The notes under the pieces: model-generated | Seen by the model: only the letters and a program-made list of their open reading frames with translations | What the model was told of the DNA's origin: nothing | The model's database searches: none | Assembly (NCBI GenBank): GCA_934271465.1 | Contig: CAKQRQ010000007.1 | Span: 21,794 to 85,793, forward strand | Direction: 5' to 3' | Length of the DNA: 64,000 bases | Source of the DNA: an uncultured Alphaproteobacteria bacterium | GTDB taxonomy: Bacteria > Pseudomonadota > Alphaproteobacteria > RF32 > CAG-239 | In this document: piece by piece, positions 1-9,352 of the stretch | Numbering within the stretch: position 1 is the stretch's first letter | How the letters are laid out: each line of letters begins with the position of its first letter | Program-made: the position numbers and the translations under genes

Positions 1-876
1 GATGACGCTTTCTTCAAACAAGCAGGCGCCCAAATCAAAAAAGACAAAAAAGAAATCTTAAGAAATGCCGATATTATCCTTAAAATCAACGCCCCAGACA
101 AAGATGAAGCCATCCTTTATAAACCCCAAACGGTTCTTATCGGCAATCTTCAAAATTTGACACCTCAGACTTTTGAAGAACTCAAAAAAAAGCTCATAAC
201 CTGCTTTGCGCTTGAAAAAATGCCGCGCATCTCCCGAGCTCAACCCTTTGATATTCTATCCTCCCAAAACAACCTTGCCGGTTATCAGGCTGTCATCAAA
301 GCCGCTTCTTTATCCCAAAAATCTTTCCCGATGATGATTACTTCAGCTGGGACGCTTCCCCCGATTAAAGTCCTTGTCACAGGCATTGGCGTTGCCGGAC
401 TTCAGGCCATTGCCACAGCCAAACGCCTCGGCGCAAAAGTCTACGCCTATGATATCCGAGAAGAGGCCAAAGAACAAAGCCAGTCATTAGGAGCCGTATT
501 TATCGAAAACATCAAATCTTTTTTACCCGAAACCGATATATTAATAACATCAGCATTCAGCACCGGAAAAAAAGCCCCATTACTAATAAAAAAGACTGAT
601 ATCGATTCTATGCCCTCAGGTGCCGTCCTCATAGATATGGCTGCCGAATTTGGCGGAAACATTGAAGGCTCAATCAATGGACAAACAATTTTCCATCAAT
701 CAAAATTAATTGACGGAAACAGCCGCCTCGAAACTGAAATTCCGATGTCTGCAAGCACTTTATTCGCAAATAACTTGTTAAACTTTGTCAATTTTTTGAC
801 TTCAAATGCAACAGACAAAATCTCCGCCGATATGACGGATCCGCTTCTCAAAGAAACCTGCATCATGAAAGGATAA
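1..876 (+). CDS. pntAA: NAD(P) transhydrogenase subunit alpha part 1 (5' truncated by window edge)
   Basis: Reading frame is open from base 1, so the start lies outside the window; 291 C-terminal residues are visible. PntAA is the soluble NAD(H)-binding domain I of the proton-translocating transhydrogenase, which passes hydride from NADH to NADP+ using the proton motive force. The dinucleotide-binding Rossmann segment is visible at about window residues 122-150 (VTGIGVAGLQ followed by an acidic end, YDIREE). The gene stops before any membrane segment, so this is the split alpha subunit (AA plus AB) typical of alphaproteobacteria rather than the fused E. coli PntA. It lies 4 bp upstream of pntAB and is clearly co-transcribed with it. 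Family assignment is secure; only the start is missing. Confidence 0.93.
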   Translation, partial: DDAFFKQAGAQIKKDKKEILRNADIILKINAPDKDEAILYKPQTVLIGNLQNLTPQTFEELKKKLITCFALEKMPRISRAQPFDILSSQNNLAGYQAVIKAASLSQKSFPMMITSAGTLPPIKVLVTGIGVAGLQAIATAKRLGAKVYAYDIREEAKEQSQSLGAVFIENIKSFLPETDILITSAFSTGKKAPLLIKKTDIDSMPSGAVLIDMAAEFGGNIEGSINGQTIFHQSKLIDGNSRLETEIPMSASTLFANNLLNFVNFLTSNATDKISADMTDPLLKETCIMKG

Positions 877-880
877 CAGC

Positions 881-1168
881 ATGGATATCTGGGCGCTTTT
901 AACAATTTTCATACTAGCTTGTTTTGTCGGATACTTTGTCGTTTGGGGCGTCACACCGGCTTTGCACTCTCCATTGATGAGCGTCTCCAACGCCATCTCA
1001 GGCATTATCATCTTAGGTGCACTTCTAGCCCTCAAACACAGTTCTTCAGAGGTCGATTCCATTTTGTCCTACATTGCTTGTTTCTTGGCCTCCGTTAACA
1101 TTTTCGGAGGCTTTGCCGTTTCGCAGCGCATGCTGGAAATGTTCAAATCCAAGGAGAAGAAAAAATGA
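881..1168 (+). CDS. pntAB: NAD(P) transhydrogenase subunit alpha part 2
   Basis: 95-residue hydrophobic protein forming part of the membrane domain II of transhydrogenase. Three to four membrane segments can be read: residues about 5-27, 32-50 and 58-80, with a short basic C-terminus ending in KSKEKKK. The VVWGVTPALHSPLMSVSNAISG stretch is the characteristic conserved block of PntAB. It is the middle gene of pntAA-pntAB-pntB and overlaps pntB by 4 bp (ATGA), which implies translational coupling. Length is normal for the separate subunit. Confidence 0.95.
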   Translation: MDIWALLTIFILACFVGYFVVWGVTPALHSPLMSVSNAISGIIILGALLALKHSSSEVDSILSYIACFLASVNIFGGFAVSQRMLEMFKSKEKKK

Positions 1169-2520
1169 ATATTTTAATAAATATTTCCAACCTCACAGCC
1201 TGTATTTTCCTCATCTTGGCCATTCGTTCTCTAGCCTCACCTCAAAGAGCGCGGCGAGGCAATCTCATCGGAATAACAGGCCTCGGACTGGCCTTAGCAA
1301 CTTCTTTTTTCTCACTTGACCTTCCTCGACCGACAACAACATTCATCATTATCCTACTCGGTGCATACAGTGGAATTTATGCCGCACTTAAGGTCAAAAT
1401 ACAAAATCTTCCTCAAATGATTGCGGCATTTAACGGTCTTGGCGGACTGGCTGCCGTCTGTATTGCTCTGGCCGAAATTATAGCCGATTCACCGCAGCTT
1501 TTTGATAACATACTCGGACTGATTGTCGGCGGAATAGCCTTTTCAGGATCATTAGTAGCTTTTGCAAAGCTACAGGGGCTCATCACGACAAAACCTATCC
1601 GCATACCATTTCAGACAAAACTGACGGCATCTCTGGCTGCTGGCATTATCATTTTGAGCGCTCTGTTTCTTGCTGGCAGCACGCCGTTTCTGTTTTATCT
1701 GACAGGCATCCTTGTTATTCTTTTAGGTGTTTTTCTTGTTCTACCGGTCGGCGGTGCGGATATGCCCGTGATTATCTCAATCCTGAATGCCTGCTCCGGT
1801 TGGGCTGCCGTCGGCATCGGCCTGTCATTTAACAACACACTACTCATTATTGTCGGAACAATTGTCGGCGCCAGTGGCTCCATACTGGCCTATATCATGA
1901 TGAAAGCAATGAATCGGTCGTTTATAGATATTTTATCCGGCGGACTTTTAGATAAGTCCCCCTCCTCAACTTCTGCCACCGCGCACCAAACAGCCCGCAC
2001 AGGATCGCCGGCGGATGCTGCCTTTATTATGGAAAATGCCAACAAAATCATTATCGTCCCCGGATTCGGAATGGCCGCAGCCCAAGCCCAACACAGTCTT
2101 AAAGCTCTTGCCGACACTCTTGTCAAAAAATATCATGCCAACGTCAAATTTGCAATTCATCCTGTTGCCGGTCGCATGCCCGGACACATGAATGTCTTAC
2201 TTGCAGAAGCAAATATCGATTATAAAGATGTTTACGAAATGGCCGACATCAACACCGAATTTTCATCAGCCGATGTCGCCTACATCATCGGTGCAAACGA
2301 CATCACAAACCCGCTCGCCAAAACAGATGCGTCTTCGCCGATTTACGGTATGCCCGTCTTAGATGTTGAAAAAGCCAAAACAGTTTTCTTTGTCAAACGA
2401 TCTCTCAACAGCGGCTATTCGGGAATAGACAACCCACTTTTTTATGCGCCAAACACCATTATGCTTTACGGTGACGCTAAAGAAATTACCGAACAGATTG
2501 TCAAGAATCTTGAAAATTAA
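1165..2520 (+). CDS. pntB: NAD(P) transhydrogenase subunit beta
   Basis: 451 residues, full length for PntB. The N-terminal half carries eight or nine membrane helices of the proton channel (domain II). The C-terminal half, from about residue 275, is the NADP(H)-binding domain III: GFGMAAAQAQ is the pyrophosphate loop, followed by GANDITNPLAK and the FVKRS...GYSG motif near residue 415-425. With PntAA and PntAB it makes NADPH from NADH at the inner membrane. It ends 2 bp before the convergent lipoprotein gene at 2523, so no intergenic terminator fits between them. Confidence 0.97.
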   Translation: MNILINISNLTACIFLILAIRSLASPQRARRGNLIGITGLGLALATSFFSLDLPRPTTTFIIILLGAYSGIYAALKVKIQNLPQMIAAFNGLGGLAAVCIALAEIIADSPQLFDNILGLIVGGIAFSGSLVAFAKLQGLITTKPIRIPFQTKLTASLAAGIIILSALFLAGSTPFLFYLTGILVILLGVFLVLPVGGADMPVIISILNACSGWAAVGIGLSFNNTLLIIVGTIVGASGSILAYIMMKAMNRSFIDILSGGLLDKSPSSTSATAHQTARTGSPADAAFIMENANKIIIVPGFGMAAAQAQHSLKALADTLVKKYHANVKFAIHPVAGRMPGHMNVLLAEANIDYKDVYEMADINTEFSSADVAYIIGANDITNPLAKTDASSPIYGMPVLDVEKAKTVFFVKRSLNSGYSGIDNPLFYAPNTIMLYGDAKEITEQIVKNLEN

Positions 2521-2522
2521 GC

Positions 2523-3104
2523 CTATTTAACCTTTGAAGAAATTATCTCCGCCATTGTCCGGCTCATCTCGGCAAGCATTTTGCTCTCCGCAGACACATA
2601 GTCGTCAAAAGATTTTCCAATAGGTTCTTCCAATGTTACTTTCTGCCGATACAACGTCTGCCCGTTAGCCCCATATAAATACCACCAAGCCTCCAAAACA
2701 GCCTTTTGTCCGGCAATCATATCAAAGCGCACTATTTGAATTTCAGCCAGATAATCAAACCGCTCGCTTAGTAAAACCTGCGATTTAACCATAGCCTCCG
2801 GCAACAAAAGCGCCATATCTGCAACAACTGTCCGACGAATCATAGACTCAAGAGGCTCTCCCCAACGCTGGAGTTCTGAAATACTCATCTGCGGCGAATT
2901 TTCTTCCATCACAATAATCTGCGGCTTATCCAAATAATCCGGCAAACTGACCTCTTCAATCCCCAAAGAAAACTTTTTAGCGCTGACCGCTGCAAGATTG
3001 CTTTCCGCCTGCAATTGATAAAACCGGCTTGTAGGGCTGTATCCGCCAAAACACCCTCCGATAAAAAGCCCAAATATCATACAAAAAACTGTCTTTTTCA
3101 TCAT
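2523..3104 (-). CDS. ABC-type transport auxiliary lipoprotein (PqiC-like)
   Basis: 193 residues with a lipoprotein signal peptide: short basic start, hydrophobic stretch, then lipobox IGGC, putting the lipidated Cys at about residue 18. The mature part begins near SRFYQLQ, typical of the PqiC/DUF330-type auxiliary lipoproteins that accompany MCE transporters. Such proteins are thought to sit on the inner face of the outer membrane and help lipid transfer. It is the last gene of mlaE-mlaF-mlaD-lipoprotein, starting directly after the mlaD stop codon (adjacent, no gap). Assignment rests on signal, size and context; residue-level similarity is moderate. Confidence 0.8.
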   Translation of the reverse strand: MMKKTVFCMIFGLFIGGCFGGYSPTSRFYQLQAESNLAAVSAKKFSLGIEEVSLPDYLDKPQIIVMEENSPQMSISELQRWGEPLESMIRRTVVADMALLLPEAMVKSQVLLSERFDYLAEIQIVRFDMIAGQKAVLEAWWYLYGANGQTLYRQKVTLEEPIGKSFDDYVSAESKMLAEMSRTMAEIISSKVK

Positions 3105-3857
3105 TTACTTCTTCCCCCTGAGCAAAGCTTCCGGATGCCGCTCCAAATAATCCGCCAAATTTTGCATAGACTTGGCTGCACGGCTGACATTAATCGTAGC
3201 CTTATTAAAGTTGTCAAGAACTTCTCCCGACGCCGTTTTGTTTCGAGAAATCACGTTCGACACATCGTTCAATACTTTATTTATTTTCGGCATGCTCTGA
3301 TTTAAACCCTTAAAAAACTCGGCAAAATTTCTGACGCCTTCCTGCAAGGGTAATTTTTGCAACCCGCGCGACAATTCGCCGATTGGCGAAAGCGCCGTCG
3401 GAATTTCAACAGCCTTAGCATCCGCATGATACTTAATCGGCGTATCCGGCAGCATCTCAAGTTCAATCATCAGCTGTCCTGTAACATAACTCTGCGCCAC
3501 CAACCGCGCCCTCAACCCTCTGCCAACCAATTCGTCCAAAACTTCCTGTCCTTTCAGATGGTTCATCGCGGTAATTTTTTTATTTTGCATTCTTGCATAA
3601 ACCGGAATACTGAAATTCATTTCTTCAGGATTGACAATAATATTAATCCGGCTGACCTCGCCGATTTTTACCCCTTTCAAAACAACCGGCGACCCGACAT
3701 TCAATCCCGTGATGGATTCTTCAAAATACATCACGACCTCGCTTCCTTTATTTCCGAAAATCTTATTCTGAAGCAAAAATCCGACAATAAGCAAAAATCC
3801 GGCCACACCGGCAATCAAAAACAAACCGATAAGTTTGCGGTTAGGTTGTTTAGGCAT
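3105..3857 (-). CDS. mlaD: MCE-domain lipid transport protein (MlaD family)
   Basis: 250 residues: one N-terminal membrane anchor at about 9-29, then an MCE domain at about 38-118 containing the GLNVGSPVVLKGVKIGEV core, then a helical tail to the C-terminus. MlaD-family proteins form a hexameric periplasmic ring on the permease-ATPase complex and bind phospholipids. The tail after the single MCE domain is longer than in E. coli MlaD (about 183 residues), closer to the general alphaproteobacterial MCE proteins. The start overlaps the end of mlaF by 8 bp. No mlaC-like periplasmic shuttle gene follows; a lipoprotein gene does instead. Confidence 0.9.
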   Translation of the reverse strand: MPKQPNRKLIGLFLIAGVAGFLLIVGFLLQNKIFGNKGSEVVMYFEESITGLNVGSPVVLKGVKIGEVSRINIIVNPEEMNFSIPVYARMQNKKITAMNHLKGQEVLDELVGRGLRARLVAQSYVTGQLMIELEMLPDTPIKYHADAKAVEIPTALSPIGELSRGLQKLPLQEGVRNFAEFFKGLNQSMPKINKVLNDVSNVISRNKTASGEVLDNFNKATINVSRAAKSMQNLADYLERHPEALLRGKK

Positions 3858-4605
3858 TCTTTTTTCCTCCGGTTAAAAAACTCAAAACTCTCTGATTGGG
3901 CGGATTTTTCAACAGCTCATGCGGATTCCCCTTGGCTGAAATTCCTTTTGTTTCGGCATCCAAATAAATAGAATTGTTTCCGATAGCAAAAATCGAACTT
4001 AACTCGTGCGTAATCACGACAATTGTCGTGCCCAAACTTCGATTGATTTCCAAGATAAGGTCATCCAACAAATTAGAGCTGACGGGATCCAATCCGGCAG
4101 ACGGCTCGTCAAAAAACAAAATCTCAGGGTCCAACGCCATGGCTCTGGCCAAACCGGCGCGCTTTTTCATACCGCCGGACAACTCCGCCGGATAAAAATC
4201 CTCATACCCTCTCAAGCCGACAAGCGCCAATTTAAGGGCAACAATCTCGCGAATAGTACCGATAGAATAATCCGTATATTGCTGCAGCGGCAAAGCGACA
4301 TTTTCAGCCAACGTCATCGAACTGAACAACGCCCCGCTCTGATACAAAATTCCACAATTTTGCATCAATATTTTTTGTTCTTTTTCCCCTGCTGCATAAA
4401 AATCTTTTCCATTGAGCCAAACCTTACCTTTAGCGGGCTCTTTAAGCCCCGTCAAAACTCTCAATAACGAACTTTTGCCGGAACCGGAGCCTCCCATAAT
4501 AATAAAAACGTCCCCCGTGTTGACCTCAAAATCAACATCTTTCATCAAGACATTGCTTCCGTAAGCCACCGTCAAATTTTGCACTTTGATTTTAACGTCT
4601 GTCAT
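3850..4605 (-). CDS. mlaF: MlaF-type ABC transporter ATP-binding protein
   Basis: 251 residues, the ATPase of the lipid transporter. Walker A is GGSGSGKSS (about residues 36-44), signature LSGGMKKRAGLARA, and Walker B ILFFDEPSAGLDP. The start chosen is the ATG at 4605, which overlaps the mlaE stop (ATGA); the frame is open further upstream, but that extension lies inside mlaE and reads as shadow sequence. ATP hydrolysis here would drive phospholipid movement between inner and outer membrane through MlaE and MlaD. Confidence 0.95.
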   Translation of the reverse strand: MTDVKIKVQNLTVAYGSNVLMKDVDFEVNTGDVFIIMGGSGSGKSSLLRVLTGLKEPAKGKVWLNGKDFYAAGEKEQKILMQNCGILYQSGALFSSMTLAENVALPLQQYTDYSIGTIREIVALKLALVGLRGYEDFYPAELSGGMKKRAGLARAMALDPEILFFDEPSAGLDPVSSNLLDDLILEINRSLGTTIVVITHELSSIFAIGNNSIYLDAETKGISAKGNPHELLKNPPNQRVLSFLTGGKKNA

Positions 4606-5699
4606 ATCCCTGCCACCTGAAAAATCAAAGTCAAAATTCCCGTCGCCACAATCATAATCACAATGGAGGACACCACCGCTTTTGTCGTAGCCACACCCAC
4701 GCTGTCGGCATTGCGCCCGCAAGTTATCCCGTAATAGCACCCGCAAGACGAAATAATAAGCCCATACACAAATCCGTGAAAAATACCGACCCAAAAATTT
4801 TGCAATCCAAACGCATTGACCGAATACTGCCAATACTGAACCGCCGAAATATCCAGCATCAAAACAGCCACAAACGCCCCGCCGATCATTCCCATAATAT
4901 CAGCCAACAATGTCAAAAACGGCATTGTCAAAGCCAAACTCAACACTCTGGGAAGCACCAAAAAATCAGAAACAGAAAATCCGAAAGTCTTCAACGCGTC
5001 AATTTCTTCATTAACCTGCATGGTTCCAATGGTTGCCGCATAGGCCGCCCCTGTGCGTCCGGCCATAATAATACCGGCCATAATGGCGCCCATAATTCGA
5101 ATCATACCAATTGTCACCAACGAGGCCACATAAATCTGCGCCCCAAACATCTTTAATTGTAAAGCTCCGACAAAAGCCAAAATCAATCCGACCATAAAGC
5201 TGACCAGACTGACAATTCCAAAAGCTTTATAGCCGCAATCTTCCAATGCAAACTCAAAATCAATCCGACGCATAACCGCGCGCCCGCTGACAAATCGTCC
5301 TATCGATTTCAAAGTCTCGGACAAAAAAGCCCCCGCATGAGTTACCGATTCCCAAATCGACAACCCGACATCTCCGGCCTTTTCCAGAAAAGTTTCTGTT
5401 TCGGACTTTCGAATAATAGGCTTGCGCTCAACCGTCAACGCCAATTTCAGAAGACTTTGCAAGTCCTCAGGCAAAGTCTCAATAGAGCAATCTATTTTCT
5501 TTTGCTTGGCCGTTTCAATCAAATCAAAGAGCACTGCTGCCGCAGAAGAATCCCAACGGATTTGACCTTTGACCTCGAAAACAAGTTGTTCAACCCGATG
5601 GAGCAGAGCCGAAACATCTGCTGTTTCGTCATAACGGCGAACATCTCCTGCCAACTCGACAATGAGGCAATTTTGCTGTTTCTGAAACTGAATACTCAT
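4602..5699 (-). CDS. mlaE: MlaE-type permease with N-terminal STAS-like domain
   Basis: 365 residues from the ATG at 5699; a TTG three codons upstream is possible but less likely. Residues 1 to about 95 resemble a STAS domain, and residues about 110-365 form the MlaE permease with five or so membrane helices, including the GRTGAAYAATIGTMQVNEEIDAL signature segment of the family (read from about residue 215). In E. coli the STAS protein MlaB is separate; here it appears fused to the permease, as in many other MCE systems. It is the first gene of a four-gene operon read toward lower coordinates, with a 274-bp divergent gap to the next gene on the other strand. Confidence 0.92.
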   Translation of the reverse strand: MSIQFQKQQNCLIVELAGDVRRYDETADVSALLHRVEQLVFEVKGQIRWDSSAAAVLFDLIETAKQKKIDCSIETLPEDLQSLLKLALTVERKPIIRKSETETFLEKAGDVGLSIWESVTHAGAFLSETLKSIGRFVSGRAVMRRIDFEFALEDCGYKAFGIVSLVSFMVGLILAFVGALQLKMFGAQIYVASLVTIGMIRIMGAIMAGIIMAGRTGAAYAATIGTMQVNEEIDALKTFGFSVSDFLVLPRVLSLALTMPFLTLLADIMGMIGGAFVAVLMLDISAVQYWQYSVNAFGLQNFWVGIFHGFVYGLIISSCGCYYGITCGRNADSVGVATTKAVVSSIVIMIVATGILTLIFQVAGI

Positions 5700-5973
5700 T
5701 CTTTTCAAATTTTTCTGTTTTTTAAGATGCTTTATATTATATAAACCTTAAATTTGAAAAGCAATCCCTGTATTGAATAAATCCGTATGTAAATTTATAC
5801 AACCTCGCCTCTACTGAGGCTGAATTCTTGAAATTGAATGCTTTAGAGACATTTCTGTTTTGAAATAGCAAACAATTTTCTATCCTTGACTTTCCTCAAA
5901 AAATATGCCAAAAGATACAAATCTCTGAAAACAGGAAATATTTTTTCAAAAAAGCCTAAGGACTTGCTAAAAA

Positions 5974-6591
5974 ATGGACTTTTCAAAAAATGAAAAACTT
6001 ATTATTTTCAAAACATTGCGTCTAACTCTCTATTTTACCATTCTTGTCGGCGCGGTTTACAGCATGCACTTTTTGGCAACTTTTCTGCATGAAAACACCT
6101 TTACCGAAAACGGCGTTGTCGAAAATATTCAGTTGAGTTTTTTAACCCTTGCCGGAATCATCTTTTCCGTTGAAGCTCTTACTTTCAAAAAATATCGGCC
6201 TATTCTATTTTTACTGGCATCACTTTGCTTTTTGGGCTGTTGCCGTGAGCTTGATGAGGTTTTAGACCGCAAATTTGCTCCGATTAGCTGGCGTATCGGT
6301 TTTATCTTTCCCGTCGCGGCTTTAATTAACCTTGCATATCATCGAAAAAACATCACAAAGCACCTGTTGAAATTTTTAGACTCTCCGGCCTTTTATATGA
6401 TGTTTTCGGCCATGGTTGCCATTTTGCCTTTTGGAGAACTCATCGGGCACGGTCCTTTTGTTGCCAATGTCTTAGGCCCTGAAAACAAAGCCGCCGTTAA
6501 GGAACTTTTTGAAGAAGCATGCGAATTACTCGGATACCTGATTATCTTGTTGTCCACGTTTGAATGTTTCTTATTTGTCCGCAAAAAATAA
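5974..6591 (+). CDS. Hypothetical polytopic membrane protein
   Basis: 205 residues with about six hydrophobic segments (approximately 17-37, 49-66, 74-90, 103-120, 135-153, 180-200). Conserved-looking charged residues fall between or within helices (ENGVVENIQ near residue 45, CCRELDEVLDRKF near 90, and EACELLGY near 178). I recognise the general pattern of small membrane proteins with an acidic motif before the second helix but no named family. An AAGG ribosome-binding site precedes the ATG. It is monocistronic: a strong terminator follows at once, and motA has its own upstream region. Confidence 0.75.
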   Translation: MDFSKNEKLIIFKTLRLTLYFTILVGAVYSMHFLATFLHENTFTENGVVENIQLSFLTLAGIIFSVEALTFKKYRPILFLLASLCFLGCCRELDEVLDRKFAPISWRIGFIFPVAALINLAYHRKNITKHLLKFLDSPAFYMMFSAMVAILPFGELIGHGPFVANVLGPENKAAVKELFEEACELLGYLIILLSTFECFLFVRKK

Positions 6592-6597
6592 CCTTTC

Positions 6598-6623
6598 AAG
6601 CCCGACAAAAATCGGGCTTTTTT
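6598..6623 (+). terminator. Rho-independent terminator after the membrane protein gene
   Basis: Perfect 8-bp stem AAGCCCGA / TCGGGCTT with a 6-nt loop, followed by a run of six T. It starts 7 bp after the stop codon of the 5974-6591 gene and separates it from motA. Confidence 0.9.
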
Positions 6624-6713
6624 CACGCAATCTCAAGCAATTTTAACCTAAAATTAAAACATCAATCTTATATTAAAAGATAATAGTGAACTCTTTTTTA
6701 TAGGATGAAAAAA

Positions 6714-7487
6714 ATGGAAAAGTCTACATTTATCGGTTTTATCGGTGGTATTGCGGCAGTCGGCGTCGGTATGGCGCTCAAAGGAGCAGACCCGCATGCC
6801 CTCATCAATCCGGCCGCCTTTTTGATTATTTTTGCTGGAACAGCCGCAGCAATTTTCAATGCTTTCCCGATGAAAGAAATTAAACACTTTCCCAAACTCC
6901 TAAAAATCATATTTGTCGGGCGAGAATTTACTCCGAAACAAGAAATTTTGGAATTATTTGTTTCTGTCGCCAAAGCCGCCAAGCAAGAAGGCGTTATGGC
7001 GATTGAAAAGCGCGCCAACGAAGTCGCCGACCCTTTCATTCGCTCCACAATGACCATGGTTGCCGACGGATTTAATGCAGACTTCATTTACGGCGTCGTC
7101 GATTCCGAAATCAAACAAATGGAAGAACGGCATCGGGCCGGGGCTCAAATCTTTGCTCAATGCGGCATGTATGCACCGACTTTAGGCGTTTTGGGTGCGG
7201 TTATCGGCCTGATTGCGGCCTTGGGAAACTTGAGCGATATTGACCAGCTCGGCCACTCCATTGCCGCGGCGTTCGTCGCCACTTTGCTTGGTATTTTCAC
7301 AGGTTATGTCTGCTGGCACCCATTTGCCAATAAACTCAAACAAATCAACGCCGAAGAAGTCGAAATGAAACGTATGGTTTTGGAAGGCGCTCTGGCTCTT
7401 CAGGAAGGAGCCTCGTCCATTGCGATTGAATCCCGCCTTCAAGCCTTTATCCCGTTGTCTGAACGCAAATCTCTGCGCGATGCCTAA
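6714..7487 (+). CDS. motA: Flagellar motor stator protein MotA
   Basis: 257 residues from the ATG at 6714; an in-frame ATG at 6705 sits directly against the AGGA ribosome-binding site, so the second ATG (9 nt spacing) is preferred. Four membrane segments: about 7-25, 33-50 at the N-terminus and about 150-170, 180-200 in the C-terminal half, around a cytoplasmic loop, as in MotA/PomA. The conserved block YAPTLGVLGAVIGLI (TM3) is clear. MotA pairs with MotB to form the ion channel that drives the flagellar rotor. Followed 25 bp later by motB. Confidence 0.95.
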   Translation: MEKSTFIGFIGGIAAVGVGMALKGADPHALINPAAFLIIFAGTAAAIFNAFPMKEIKHFPKLLKIIFVGREFTPKQEILELFVSVAKAAKQEGVMAIEKRANEVADPFIRSTMTMVADGFNADFIYGVVDSEIKQMEERHRAGAQIFAQCGMYAPTLGVLGAVIGLIAALGNLSDIDQLGHSIAAAFVATLLGIFTGYVCWHPFANKLKQINAEEVEMKRMVLEGALALQEGASSIAIESRLQAFIPLSERKSLRDA

Positions 7488-7512
7488 CCCGTTTTGAGCA
7501 AAGGACACACCT

Positions 7513-8178
7513 ATGGTTAAGAAAAAACCGGATCAACCTCATCACGAAGAGCATGCCGACGAAACATGGCTCATTCCCTACTCAGACTTGCTGACTCTGT
7601 TGTTGGCGCTGTTTATCGTGTTATTTGCCTCATCCAGTCTGGACAAAAGCAAAGCTGCCCAAATTCAATACGCTCTGGCGGCCGCTTTCAGCAACGGCAC
7701 AGGCTCGGGCGACGGTAACGGCTCTATCATCAATTTTATGAACGACGCCCAAGATTTGAATCTGGAAGACGAAGGAATTATCATCTCTTCCGATGCTCAA
7801 GGCGCCACCTTGGAAATGACCTCTATCAATTTATTTGATAAAGGATCGGTTATCCTCAAACCCGAGGCTTTCCCGATTATTAAAAAGATTTCCCAGCTGT
7901 TGAATTCCAATAAATATAAGAAATATAGAATAGTGGTTGAAGGCCACACCGACGACACAAATGAATCCGACGTTCTCCCCTCCAACTGGGAACTTTCCGG
8001 AGCTCGTGCCGGAGCGGTTGTCCGAGCAATGATTGCCAATGAAATGGATGTCAACCGATTCAAGGCGGTCGGTCTGGCTGAAATCTCACCGGCCTACCCC
8101 AACAAGAATCCTTACGGCGAACCCATTCCGGAAAACAGAATCAAAAACCGCCGAGTTATTGTCCGTATTGAGTTTTAA
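7513..8178 (+). CDS. motB: Flagellar motor stator protein MotB
   Basis: 221 residues. The plug/anchor region ETWLIPYSDLLTLLLALFIV carries the essential membrane Asp (D25). From about residue 115 the protein is an OmpA-like peptidoglycan-binding domain with the motif VVEGHTDD...NWELSGARA. It anchors the MotA-MotB stator to the cell wall. The gene is preceded by an AAAGGA ribosome-binding site and forms an operon with motA. No other flagellar structural genes lie nearby; a flagellin gene is 22 kb away. Confidence 0.96.
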   Translation: MVKKKPDQPHHEEHADETWLIPYSDLLTLLLALFIVLFASSSLDKSKAAQIQYALAAAFSNGTGSGDGNGSIINFMNDAQDLNLEDEGIIISSDAQGATLEMTSINLFDKGSVILKPEAFPIIKKISQLLNSNKYKKYRIVVEGHTDDTNESDVLPSNWELSGARAGAVVRAMIANEMDVNRFKAVGLAEISPAYPNKNPYGEPIPENRIKNRRVIVRIEF

Positions 8179-8194
8179 CAAAAGGAGTTAAAAG

Positions 8195-9352
8195 ATGAAA
8201 TCAGCCCTTTGCTTACATAATGCGACAGTTCTGACAGGATTTTCGGTTATGAAGCAATGCGCGGTTTACATCAAAGATGGCAAAATCGCTGATGTCTATA
8301 ACGAAGAACGTTTTCGGCAAAAGAAATTTTCGCCAAAAGTTGAAATCATCAACGTCAACGGCGCCTATGTGATGCCTGGGTTTATAGATACCCACATTCA
8401 CGGCATCGGCGGCAAAGGCGCAGACGACGCGGATTATAAATCGATTCTTCACATGTCGGAAGTTTTGGCGCAATATGGCGTCACATCTTTTATCCCGACA
8501 TGCTGCACCGCCCGCGAAAAAGAATTGACCGAAAAGATAAAAGCTATTGTCAAAGCCTGCGGCAAAGAAAAAGGCAGCCATATCTTGGGTATCCACCTAG
8601 AAGGGCCGTTTTTATCCCCCGAGCGCATCGGCGCACAAGCCGCCGACGGTATTTCACCGGTTGATTTAGGCTTAATGGAACGTCTCTTCAAAGCGGCCAA
8701 AGGAAAATTGATTAATATGACCGTTGCTCCCGAGCTCAAAGGCATGCGGGAATTGGCGCTTTATTGCGTCGAAAAAGGAATTATCCTTCAAGCCGGCCAC
8801 ACTGACGCCACCTATGAACAAATGCTTGAAGGAATGCAAGCCGGCATTATGCACGTAACTCACCTGTTTAATGCCATGCGCCCGATGCACCACCGCGAGC
8901 CGGGAGTTGTCGGCGCGGTATTAATTCACCCTGAAATCTCATGCGAGATTATCGGCGACGGCGTCCACATCAACCCCAATTTGATTACTCTGCTGCTCAA
9001 AAGCAAACCCTTGAGCCAAATTGTTCTGATAACAGACGCACTCTACCCTGCCAAAACAGACCTTTCCAAAACACCGGACTTGTATCTGGACAAATGCTTT
9101 TACCGCAAACAAGACCATGTCATTAACGGCTCGGCCATTTCAATGCTTGACGGATTCCGCAATCTGGTTTCTTGGGGCATTCCAATAGAAAAAGCTGTCC
9201 GCATGGCCTCGACCAATCCGGCACAAATCATGGGGCAAAAGACCAAAGGCCTGCTTATCCCCGGACACGATGCCGATGTCATTGTTTTGGATAAAGATTT
9301 AAACCTGCTTCACACCATTATTGACGGAAAATTTGTTAAAGGAAAAAAATAA
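8195..9352 (+). CDS. nagA: N-acetylglucosamine-6-phosphate deacetylase
   Basis: 385 residues, normal for NagA of the amidohydrolase superfamily. The metal motif GFIDTHIHG lies at residues 62-70 (H67, H69), further ligands are in HLEGPFLSPE, GHTDATYEQM and VTHLFNAM, and the catalytic Asp is in LITDALYPA. It removes the acetyl group of GlcNAc-6-phosphate to give glucosamine-6-phosphate and acetate, feeding NagB, which overlaps it by 1 bp (TAATG). An AAAGGAG ribosome-binding site precedes the ATG. The pair suggests use or recycling of amino sugars from peptidoglycan, mucin or chitin; no transporter or NagC regulator is present beside it. Confidence 0.96.
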   Translation: MKSALCLHNATVLTGFSVMKQCAVYIKDGKIADVYNEERFRQKKFSPKVEIINVNGAYVMPGFIDTHIHGIGGKGADDADYKSILHMSEVLAQYGVTSFIPTCCTAREKELTEKIKAIVKACGKEKGSHILGIHLEGPFLSPERIGAQAADGISPVDLGLMERLFKAAKGKLINMTVAPELKGMRELALYCVEKGIILQAGHTDATYEQMLEGMQAGIMHVTHLFNAMRPMHHREPGVVGAVLIHPEISCEIIGDGVHINPNLITLLLKSKPLSQIVLITDALYPAKTDLSKTPDLYLDKCFYRKQDHVINGSAISMLDGFRNLVSWGIPIEKAVRMASTNPAQIMGQKTKGLLIPGHDADVIVLDKDLNLLHTIIDGKFVKGKK